Of a stretch of 5,011 bases of DNA, positions 1 to 4,902 are shown in pieces. Numbering within the stretch: position 1 is the first letter of the stretch; every line of letters begins with the position of its first letter. The notes below the pieces were generated by a model that ran no database searches, was not told the origin of the DNA, and saw only the letters and a list, made by a program, of their open reading frames with translations. The stretch covers positions 1 to 5,011 of the forward strand of contig JBLNCE010000161.1 of NCBI GenBank assembly GCA_050260415.1, given 5' to 3'. This stretch comes from JBLNCE01 sp050260415. Lineage in GTDB: Bacteria > Bacillota > UBA4882 > JAAYXC01. Position numbers and translations under genes: made by a program.

Positions 1-149
1 GCCCGTTTGTGCCCCCGGCGTTTCTCGCGTTGGGGCGCGGCCGCCAAACGTGCCTTGTCGGGCGGGGGGGCCGCGCGGCGCCTCACGGCCACAAGACCCG
101 CGGCGATGAATAGCGCGAGGATGCCCGTAAGGAGTATTGCCAGGCGCAT
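1..149 (-). CDS. Small membrane-anchored protein of unknown family, N-terminal part only
   Basis: An open frame starts with ATG at 149 on the minus strand and runs off the left edge after 49 codons without a stop. The first 22 or so residues (MRLAILLTGILALFIAAGLV and on) form one hydrophobic helix, followed by an Arg-rich stretch (RRR), a PPP segment and a very basic tail (REKRRGHKR). By the positive-inside rule this suggests a signal-anchor helix with a cytoplasmic basic tail; a signal peptide is less likely because no cleavage site is evident. It begins 9 bases after the stop of the YetF-domain gene, and an AAGGAG lies inside that gene's last codons, 12 bases before this ATG, so the two are probably co-transcribed and translationally coupled. 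In Firmicutes, YetF/DUF421 genes are often followed by a small one-helix protein gene (DUF4363), but I cannot see convincing DUF4363 similarity in this fragment. Function unknown. Confidence 0.6.
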   Translation of the reverse strand, partial: MRLAILLTGILALFIAAGLVAVRRRAAPPPDKARLAAAPQREKRRGHKR

Positions 150-158
150 GGCGGGGTC

Positions 159-884
159 CTACTCCTTTTTGGTAAAATAGAGATGGCCCTCGGTGTCGAG
201 CGTGGCGAAGAAGACCTCTCGCGGGCTGGCGATGCCGAACCGGGAGAGCTGCCCGCGCAGCCAATCCTCGTCGAGGCCCGCCCGCCGGAGGTTGTCCCGG
301 TTGATATTGCCGTCGACGATGAGATCGAGCGGGAGCCCCTCGTATCTTGTGGGCAGGTTGAGATCCGCCGGGGTGAGGGGCCGATGCTGCGATTTGGGGA
401 TGATGCTCAGATCGCCGTTGGTCTCGAGCACCGCGAACTCGACGTCTTCCAGGTTGGCGAAGTTCTTGGCCCGGAGTTGCTCCAGCAGGTCGTTCAGGTT
501 GTAGCGCAGACGGGTCAATTCATGCTGCCGGATGCGGCCGTTTTCGATCAAGATCGAAGGCGTTCCGCACAAGAGGCGGCGGAACCACTGGCTGTGCAGG
601 CTGAGCAGGGCCAGGCCGATCTGGGCGATGAGCAGGGTCAGCATGGGTATGATCCCGGTGGAGAGGGGCAAGTCCCGATCCTGCATCGGCACCGCCGCGA
701 GTTCGGAGAGCATGATCGCCACCACCAGCTCGAACGGCTGCAACTGGCCGATCTGGCGTTTGCCCATCAGCCTCATGACCAGAACTACCAGAAAATAGAG
801 GATCAATGTGCGCGCGAAGATGACCAGCAAGCCGCGGCCTCCTATCCACCGTGATTCTAGCCTGCGGGGTGTGTTCGTATACAT
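159..884 (-). CDS. DUF421 / YetF-domain integral membrane protein
   Basis: This 241-residue frame has the hallmarks of the DUF421 (YetF/YkjA/YrbG) family. There are three hydrophobic segments (about residues 19-38, 48-67 and 75-96). The signature GKRQIGQLQPFELVV sits at 41-55, followed by ELAAVPMQD. A cytoplasmic domain starts at GTPSILIENG (107-116) and contains LRYNLNDLLEQLR and VLETNGDLSIIPK. The molecular function of the family is not settled; some Bacillus members sit in spore inner membranes and affect germination and resistance (2Duf carries a DUF421 domain). The soluble part appears internally duplicated: residues 111-164 and 187-240 align throughout. Two starts are possible. The ATG at 884 has AAGGGGG nine bases upstream. 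An in-frame TTG at 830 (codon 19) has a perfect AGGAGG seven bases upstream and gives an N-terminus that begins directly at the first membrane helix, as in most relatives. I keep the longer frame as the outer limit; the TTG start may well be the true one. Confidence 0.92.
   Translation of the reverse strand: MYTNTPRRLESRWIGGRGLLVIFARTLILYFLVVLVMRLMGKRQIGQLQPFELVVAIMLSELAAVPMQDRDLPLSTGIIPMLTLLIAQIGLALLSLHSQWFRRLLCGTPSILIENGRIRQHELTRLRYNLNDLLEQLRAKNFANLEDVEFAVLETNGDLSIIPKSQHRPLTPADLNLPTRYEGLPLDLIVDGNINRDNLRRAGLDEDWLRGQLSRFGIASPREVFFATLDTEGHLYFTKKE
162..167 (-). promoter_or_regulatory. Ribosome binding site for the small membrane protein, inside the end of the YetF gene
   Basis: On the minus strand AAGGAG forms the last Lys-Glu codons of the YetF-domain gene and stands 12 bases before the ATG at 149. 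The spacing is longer than ideal. Its placement across the upstream gene's end implies that ribosomes finishing the YetF protein help start the next one. Confidence 0.5.
838..843 (-). promoter_or_regulatory. Perfect Shine-Dalgarno for an alternative TTG start of the YetF gene
   Basis: AGGAGG on the minus strand lies seven bases before an in-frame TTG at 830-828. Initiation there would remove 18 hydrophilic residues (MYTNTPRRLESRWIGGRG) and yield a 223-residue protein starting MLVIFARTLILY. The DUF1405 gene in this window also uses AGGAGG plus TTG, so this combination is used in the genome. Confidence 0.5.
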
Positions 885-924
885 GACAGTTTTCCCCCTT
901 TCAACCTGTCCAGGGGATTGGCCC

Positions 925-944
925 GGGTTCTTTTGCGAGAGCCC
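925..944. other. Imperfect hairpin in the divergent intergenic region
   Basis: The 85 bases between the divergent YetF and acyltransferase genes contain GGGTTCT, a six-base spacer, then AGAGCCC. They can pair over seven positions with one G-T wobble. The same stretch holds two CCCGGG hexamers (922-927 and 943-948), which offer a competing six-pair stem. No run of T follows on either strand, so this is not a typical terminator. It could be an operator or a leader structure. I found no convincing -35/-10 pair for either gene here. Confidence 0.3.
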
Positions 945-969
945 CGGGTAACGAAGCGGAGGTTCTCAG

Positions 970-1476
970 ATGCGTCGATTGACCGAACACCCGGCACCCG
1001 CCGGCGAAAACTCGCTCTGGGGTTGGAGCCGTCACATCAGCCCGTTAAAAGTCTACCGTAACTTCCTCGTGATCTGGTTTTGCCGGTATTGCCCGTCGTT
1101 CAGGCTCAAGAACCTCCTCTACCGGGCGATCGGGATGAAAGTCGGCCGCGGGGTCTCCGTGGGGCTCATGGCCATGTTCGATATCTTCTTCCCCGAACTG
1201 ATCACCCTCGAGGACCAGGTGGTCATCGGCTATAACGCCGTGATCCTTTGCCACGAGTTCCTGGCCGATCGGTGGCGCACGGGTCCCGTGCGGGTCGGAG
1301 CCCGGTCGCTGATCGCCGCCAACGCCACGGTCCTGGCCGGGGTGGAGATCGGCCCGGGCGCGATTATCTCCGCCATGTCCATGGTCAACCGGGATGTACC
1401 GGCCGGCGCGATGGTCGGCGGCGTGCCGGCTAGGGTGATAGGCGGGGGGACGGGGGGACGGGGAGTAGGGGAGTAG
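970..1476 (+). CDS. Hexapeptide-repeat (left-handed beta-helix) acyltransferase
   Basis: The 168-residue product is a probable CoA-dependent O- or N-acyltransferase of the NodL/LacA/Xat-like superfamily. Residues 1-55 form an N-terminal extension with a hydrophobic helix (about 31-41, NFLVIWFCRYC), which may touch the membrane. From about 56 on, imperfect hexads follow: IGMKVG, RGVSVG, then VVIGYN, AVILCH, and after a loop VRVGAR, SLIAAN, ATVLAG, VEIGPG, AIISAM, ending in VGGVPARVIG, a classic closing motif of the fold. H95 in LCHEF is the likely catalytic histidine. The acceptor substrate cannot be read from the sequence; a cell-surface sugar or a small metabolite are both possible. The ATG at 970 is supported by GGAGG at 958-962, seven bases upstream. 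The last ten or so residues (GGTGGRGVGE) are translated from an octamer repeat and are unlikely to be ancestral. The DUF1405 gene follows after 63 bases on the same strand and may share the transcript. Confidence 0.9.
   Translation: MRRLTEHPAPAGENSLWGWSRHISPLKVYRNFLVIWFCRYCPSFRLKNLLYRAIGMKVGRGVSVGLMAMFDIFFPELITLEDQVVIGYNAVILCHEFLADRWRTGPVRVGARSLIAANATVLAGVEIGPGAIISAMSMVNRDVPAGAMVGGVPARVIGGGTGGRGVGE
1444..1471 (+). other. Predicted G-quadruplex motif at the acyltransferase 3' end
   Basis: Four G runs of 6, 6, 4 and 4 bases are separated by loops AC, AC and AGTA. This meets the usual G3+ with 1-7 base loop rule with room to spare. Because it is on the coding strand, the mRNA would carry it too, just before the stop codon. 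Confidence 0.65.
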
Positions 1477-1495
1477 AGGAGTAAGGGAGTAAGGG
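1444..1495 (+). repeat. Octamer tandem repeat, consensus GGGGAGTA, overlapping the acyltransferase stop
   Basis: Six consecutive 8-base units can be read: GGGGGGAC twice (1444-1459), GGGGAGTA twice (1460-1475), GAGGAGTA (1476-1483) and AGGGAGTA (1484-1491), followed by AGGG. The array begins inside the acyltransferase frame and supplies its TAG stop at 1474-1476. The unit changes gradually along the array, which suggests slippage and point mutation rather than one duplication event. Confidence 0.85.
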
Positions 1496-1509
1496 CTGAA
1501 CCAGGGTAA

Positions 1510-1525
1510 AGGTTTGCCCAAACCT
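1510..1525 (+). promoter_or_regulatory. Perfect hairpin abutting the DUF1405 ribosome binding site
   Basis: AGGTTT and AAACCT pair perfectly over six positions around a GCCC tetraloop. The 3' arm ends at 1525, exactly one base before the AGGAGG at 1526. No T run follows, so it is not a terminator. It may hold the ribosome binding site accessible or modulate initiation; this is inference from position alone. Confidence 0.4.
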
Positions 1526-1531
1526 AGGAGG
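1526..1531 (+). promoter_or_regulatory. Perfect Shine-Dalgarno deciding the TTG start of the DUF1405 gene
   Basis: AGGAGG lies eight bases before the TTG at 1540. This is consensus strength at normal spacing and justifies the non-ATG start. Confidence 0.85.
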
Positions 1532-1539
1532 CTAACGCT

Positions 1540-2169
1540 TTGGCCACAAAACTTAGCGAGTATTTCCTGCGCCGCCGTTGGCTGCTCTGGAGCATCCTGG
1601 CCGTCAATCTGCTGGCCTCGGTCTACGGGTATTATTGGTATGCTTGGCAGTTCGCGCAGACCCCCTTTGTCCTCTGGCTTTTCACACCCGATTGCCCTCT
1701 GGCGGCAACGATGATGGCCGCCGCGCTCTGGATCTATCTACGTTCGGGCCGGCGGGATACGTGGTTCCAGTTTCTGACCTATACCACGCTCATTAAGTAC
1801 GGCTTATGGACGGCCTTCGTCTTTGTCTACTACTGGCTAAACGGAGGCAAGACTTTTTCCTTGGAATACGTCATGCTCTTCGTCTCTCATCTGGGCATGC
1901 TGGCCGAAGGGACGGTTTTCCTGGGGTCCGCTCCGCAGACGCCGCGTTTTTGGTGGCTGGCCGCCGCCTACTCCGCGGTCTTCGACTATTTCGACTATTT
2001 TTACCCGCTCCGGCTGCCGGGACGCCAAGGTCTGGGCACCTATCCATGGCTGCCGAACGATGCCCATCGGCCGGTGATCCTGGGTCTGACCCTGGGGATC
2101 ACGGGGGTCTTCTTCTTGGTGGCAATCTTGCGCACGGCAAAGCATAAGGTGCCCGCAGGGCGGGGGTGA
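1540..2169 (+). CDS. DUF1405 (YpjA-like) integral membrane protein
   Basis: This 209-residue protein matches the DUF1405 family, typified by Bacillus YpjA, both in length (about 200 residues) and motifs: NLLASVYGYYWY (23-34), FTPDCPLA (48-55), IKYGLW (85-90), HLGMLAEG (117-124) and an aromatic/acidic stretch FDYFDYF (148-154) before LPND (171-174). Hydrophobic segments are visible near 14-34, 52-67, 80-99, 108-128, 136-152 and 178-197, so about six membrane helices with a basic C-terminal tail (KHKVPAGRG). The family has no established biochemical role. Start: TTG at 1540 with AGGAGG eight bases upstream; no better in-frame ATG gives a complete N-terminus. It lies 63 bases after the acyltransferase on the same strand and has no obvious promoter of its own, so it is probably in the same transcript. 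Confidence 0.9.
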   Translation: MATKLSEYFLRRRWLLWSILAVNLLASVYGYYWYAWQFAQTPFVLWLFTPDCPLAATMMAAALWIYLRSGRRDTWFQFLTYTTLIKYGLWTAFVFVYYWLNGGKTFSLEYVMLFVSHLGMLAEGTVFLGSAPQTPRFWWLAAAYSAVFDYFDYFYPLRLPGRQGLGTYPWLPNDAHRPVILGLTLGITGVFFLVAILRTAKHKVPAGRG

Positions 2170-2211
2170 GTTGGTAAACGCAGCAGCCATCTCATTCTCA
2201 TCCTTGATTGT

Positions 2212-2228
2212 CCCGGCAGAATGCCGGG
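2212..2228. other. Stable GC-rich hairpin after the DUF1405 gene
   Basis: CCCGGCA and TGCCGGG form a perfect seven-pair stem around a GAA triloop, 43 bases after the DUF1405 stop. No T run follows on either strand, so it lacks the signature of an intrinsic terminator. It may still slow polymerase or protect the 3' end of the transcript. Confidence 0.45.
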
Positions 2229-2254
2229 GTGGATACTTATAGAGGGTATTGGCA

Positions 2255-2268
2255 GAGAAAGTTTTCTC
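2255..2268. other. Short palindrome in the helicase upstream region
   Basis: GAGAAA and TTTCTC are perfect reverse complements around a central GT. As RNA it gives only a five-pair stem with a four-base loop. As DNA it is a near-continuous dyad that could bind a dimeric regulator. It sits about 70 bases upstream of the -35 box of the helicase promoter. Confidence 0.25.
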
Positions 2269-2288
2269 AGCGTCCCTCGGCGTCGCCG

Positions 2289-2308
2289 CCGTTTCCGCGG
2301 TGAAACGG
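2289..2308. other. Second hairpin upstream of the helicase promoter
   Basis: CCGTTTC and GAAACGG form a perfect seven-pair stem around a six-base loop CGCGGT. It ends 30 bases before the -35 box. No T run follows. Role unknown; a protein-binding dyad or a leftover transcript-end structure are both possible. Confidence 0.35.
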
Positions 2309-2338
2309 GCCTCAAGTCCTGCGCCGTACGCCTTTTAC

Positions 2339-2367
2339 GTGACATAACTCGACGGATACGTTATAAT
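2339..2367 (+). promoter_or_regulatory. SigA-type promoter of the helicase gene
   Basis: A -35 box GTGACA (2339-2344, five of six consensus bases) and a perfect -10 box TATAAT (2362-2367) are separated by exactly 17 bases. Transcription would be expected to start near 2373-2376, giving a leader of about 30 bases before the ATG at 2405. The -10 box covers the upstream in-frame ATG at 2366, which therefore should not be in the mRNA. Confidence 0.75.
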
Positions 2368-2394
2368 GTTGTTACATGCGCGCCCCAGAGAACG

Positions 2395-2398
2395 GAGT
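2395..2398 (+). promoter_or_regulatory. Ribosome binding site deciding the helicase start
   Basis: GGAG lies seven bases before the ATG at 2405. No comparable site precedes the in-frame ATG at 2366, so this site together with the promoter sets the start. Confidence 0.6.
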
Positions 2399-2404
2399 GA
2401 ATCG

Positions 2405-4687
2405 ATGACAGGGGTCTTGCTCCATGAGGACCAGCCGGAGGTCTTTCGCTACCGGGATTATATACTGGACGATTTTCAGATCGAAGCCATCAACCACCTG
2501 AACGAGGGCTCGTCGGTACTTGTATCCGCGCCCACCGGCGTGGGCAAAACGTTGATCGCGGACTATCTGATCGACCGGGCTATCCTCCGGGGCGATCGGA
2601 TCATATATACCGGCCCGATCAAAGCCCTCTCCAACCAGAAGTTCAAGGAATTCAAAACCCTCTATGGCGCCGACCGGGTGGGCATCATCACCGGCGACGT
2701 GGTCATCAATCCCCTGGCCGATGTGGCCATCATGACCACCGAGATCTTTCGCAATATCCTGCATCAGGATCCAGGCCGGCTGGAAGGGATCTCGCACATC
2801 GTGTTCGATGAGATCCATTACCTCTCGGACGAGGATCGCGGCACGGTCTGGGAGGAGTCGATCATCTTCATGCCCGAGGGCATGCGGCTCCTGGGCCTAT
2901 CCGCGACGATCCCGAACGCGGAGGAATTGGCGGCCTGGATCGCCGAGATCAAGCGGCACCGGGTGGAAGTGGTCCGCAAGACAACCAGGTCCGTACCGCT
3001 CCAGCACAATCTCTACGAACGCCATCTGGGCGCCACTAACATGATCGAGGTCAAGCGTTACTTGGCCGAACGGGCGCGCGAGGACGGAGATTACGTCGCC
3101 GAGCGCCAAGCGACCCGGCATATCGACCTCATCAGACATGTGGCCAAGACAGGCGGCCTGCCGTGTCTCTATTTCGTTTTCAGCCGGCGTCTCTGCGAGG
3201 AGATGGCTTATGAGACCGCGGGTCAGCGCAGCTTCCTGACGCCCGCGGAGACGGTCAGGGTGGAACAACTGGTGGAGGAGCTTTACGCCCAGTACGATCT
3301 GCAGAGCCTCAAGCATCTGGCGCGGGTCAAGGGATTGCTGGCGCGGGGCGTGGCTTTTCATCACGCCGGCGTCCTGCCCGCGCTCAAGGAGATCGTTGAG
3401 ACCCTTTTCGGACTGGGACTCGTAAAGGTCATGTACGCCACGGAGACTTTTGCCGTGGGCATCAACTATCCGGTGCGGACGGTTTGTTTTGACGCGCCGA
3501 CGAAGTTCGACGGGCTTACGTTTAGATCCATGACCACCCTGGAGTATTTCCAGATGGCCGGGCGCGCCGGACGGCGCGGCATCGATACCAAAGGCAACGC
3601 CTATATGCTGGCGGACTTGACGCATTTTCGGGCGGCGGATTTTCCCAGCACCCGCGAGAGCGACGTCCTGCCGCTCCAGAGCCGATTCGGCCTCTCGTTC
3701 AACACGGTCCTGAACCTGAAACGAAGCTACACCTCGCGGGAGATCCAGGTGATCCTGGATCGTAACTTCGCGACGTTCCAGGCCCGTAACGAACGCGCCC
3801 GTCTGGAAGATGAACTCCGCGCGGCCAGGGCAAGAGCCGCCGAACTACGGCAATTGCTCTGTCCGGACCGGGCGGCGCGGGATTGCCCCAATAATTACCG
3901 GCGCGTCAAGATGCGCCTCAAGAAACGCCAGCACCGGCTGGCGCGCGGCGGTAATGCCGATCGGGGCGCATTGACGACCGAGATCCAAGCCATGCGGGCC
4001 GAGATCAGCGGCGTGCGCCCCAGGCAGTGCCAGAAGACGCAGCAGCATAAGTGCAAGGATCTGAACGTCCGCTACGAGCAGGCGACCGGGCTGGTGCAAT
4101 CGCTCTATCAGAGGGTGTCCCAGATCAAGATCGCCGGCCGGTTCGCCGAATCGCTGGCGGAAAAGGAACGGATCCTGTCGGAGATGGGCTACCTTCATGG
4201 CGACAAGCTCCTGCCGCGCGGCGAGTTTGCGTCGGAGATCTATGCCCAGGAATTGCTGCTCACCGAGATCTTCTTTGCCGGCCTCCTGCACGAGATGGAC
4301 GTGGAGCAGATCAACGCCATGCTCGTCGGGGTGGACTACGAGCCGCGCAAGGGAGAGTCCTGGCCGCGCGATCTGCCTTTTGACGTCAAGCCGATCCGTA
4401 AGATCTTGCGGGACATGGTCTATCGCCACGGGGTGGAGGAGAAGGACGCCCGTTTTCACCCGGCCTTCGCCAATCTTGCCTACCGGTGGAGCAAGGGCTG
4501 CACCTTTGCGGAGCTGATCAAGAGCCATCCGCACATCCAGGAGGGTGACATCGTCATCGCCTTCCGGCGGGAGATAGACATCCTGCGCCAACTAAGGGTG
4601 GCGTGCCGCAGCGACGAGGCGCTCGTCGACAAACTGCGCGATTGCATGGACCGGATGGATCGGGATCTCATTCAGGTGAGGCTATGA
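2405..4687 (+). CDS. Ski2/Mtr4/HelY-like DEAH-box (DEIH) helicase with DSHCT domain
   Basis: A 760-residue superfamily 2 helicase, expected to unwind RNA (or RNA-DNA) with ATP, in the cytoplasm. Visible motifs, numbered from the ATG at 2405: a Q-like FQIEAI near 24-29; Walker A APTGVGKT (42-49, K48); GPIKALSNQKF (motif Ia, 70-80); ITGD (95-98); DEIH Walker B (135-138); SAT (166-168, motif III); YFVFSRR (motif IV, 256-262); YATETFAVGIN (motif V, 344-354); and QMAGRAGRRG (motif VI, 383-392). All catalytic motifs are intact. From about 585 the GYLHGD...LLPRGEFASEIY...ELLLTEIFFAGLL pattern and EGDIVIAFRR (713-722) identify the C-terminal DSHCT domain. Between them, about 455-585, lies a charged helical segment with two CX7C pairs (C486/C494, C542/C550), where Mtr4 has its arch region. 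At 760 residues it is compact beside HelY or Mtr4. The frame extends upstream to an ATG at 2366, but that codon lies in the -10 box and lacks a ribosome binding site. Transcribed alone from its own promoter. Confidence 0.93.
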   Translation: MTGVLLHEDQPEVFRYRDYILDDFQIEAINHLNEGSSVLVSAPTGVGKTLIADYLIDRAILRGDRIIYTGPIKALSNQKFKEFKTLYGADRVGIITGDVVINPLADVAIMTTEIFRNILHQDPGRLEGISHIVFDEIHYLSDEDRGTVWEESIIFMPEGMRLLGLSATIPNAEELAAWIAEIKRHRVEVVRKTTRSVPLQHNLYERHLGATNMIEVKRYLAERAREDGDYVAERQATRHIDLIRHVAKTGGLPCLYFVFSRRLCEEMAYETAGQRSFLTPAETVRVEQLVEELYAQYDLQSLKHLARVKGLLARGVAFHHAGVLPALKEIVETLFGLGLVKVMYATETFAVGINYPVRTVCFDAPTKFDGLTFRSMTTLEYFQMAGRAGRRGIDTKGNAYMLADLTHFRAADFPSTRESDVLPLQSRFGLSFNTVLNLKRSYTSREIQVILDRNFATFQARNERARLEDELRAARARAAELRQLLCPDRAARDCPNNYRRVKMRLKKRQHRLARGGNADRGALTTEIQAMRAEISGVRPRQCQKTQQHKCKDLNVRYEQATGLVQSLYQRVSQIKIAGRFAESLAEKERILSEMGYLHGDKLLPRGEFASEIYAQELLLTEIFFAGLLHEMDVEQINAMLVGVDYEPRKGESWPRDLPFDVKPIRKILRDMVYRHGVEEKDARFHPAFANLAYRWSKGCTFAELIKSHPHIQEGDIVIAFRREIDILRQLRVACRSDEALVDKLRDCMDRMDRDLIQVRL

Positions 4688-4697
4688 GAGCAGGCAT

Positions 4698-4804
4698 GAG
4701 GCGTGAGGCAAGAGGCGTGAGGCGTGAGGCAAGAGGCGGGAGGCAAGAGGCAATAGGGGCATGAGGTGGGAGGCAAGAGGCAAGAGGCAAGAGGCAAGAG
4801 GCAA
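4698..4804 (+). repeat. Heptamer tandem repeat, consensus GAGGCAA / GAGGCGT, directly after the helicase
   Basis: Fourteen 7-base units can be counted in two blocks: eight at 4698-4753 (GAGGCGT, GAGGCAA and one GAGGCGG mixed) and six at 4763-4804 (GAGGTGG then five identical GAGGCAA). A nine-base irregular unit TAGGGGCAT (4754-4762) separates the blocks, and a similar AGCAGGCAT precedes the first one just after the stop codon at 4685-4687. The identical run at the right end looks youngest. Short heptanucleotide arrays (STRR) are known from cyanobacteria; a function for this one is not evident. Confidence 0.9.
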
Positions 4805-4876
4805 GATGTCCCCAGTCCCGGGTTAGATGAGCTCCCGGCGCGATAGTGTTAGCGGGGAAGCGGAAAGACTGTGCTC

Positions 4877-4900
4877 GGGGTCGGGATCGGGATCGGGATC
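4877..4900 (+). repeat. Hexamer tandem repeat GGGATC, with G-quadruplex potential
   Basis: One variant unit GGGGTC is followed by three identical GGGATC units. The G runs (4, 3, 3, 3) with loops TC, ATC and ATC meet the G-quadruplex rule across 4877-4897. Each GGGATC junction also creates the dyad GATC. Confidence 0.75.
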
Positions 4901-4902
4901 CG

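Noticed and set aside
183..854. A 223-codon plus-strand frame opposite the YetF gene
   Set aside because: It is a GC-driven antisense shadow: the minus frame has clear membrane helices and the DUF421 signature, whereas this one has no recognisable domain.
1045..1521. A 158-codon minus-strand frame opposite the acyltransferase with a PYSLTPLLPYSPSPRPP segment
   Set aside because: The proline/serine-rich segment is the complement of the octamer repeat and the rest is antisense to a clear beta-helix protein.
2212..2228. Hairpin considered as an intrinsic terminator of the DUF1405 transcript
   Set aside because: The stem is strong but is followed by GTGGATAC rather than a T run, and the minus strand also lacks one.
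2204..2243. A second promoter in the DUF1405-helicase gap (TTGATT or TTGTCC with GATACT or TATAGA)
   Set aside because: Each box matches only four of six consensus bases and the hairpin at 2212-2228 falls in the spacer; the promoter at 2339-2367 is much better.
2897..4591. Long minus-strand frames opposite the helicase (242 and 248 codons)
   Set aside because: Both lie wholly antisense to an intact helicase with all catalytic motifs. They show no domain, only compositionally biased residues.
4698..4804. Heptamer array considered as a CRISPR array or phage attachment site
   Set aside because: Units are 7 bases, directly adjacent, without unique spacers, and there are no cas or integrase genes nearby.
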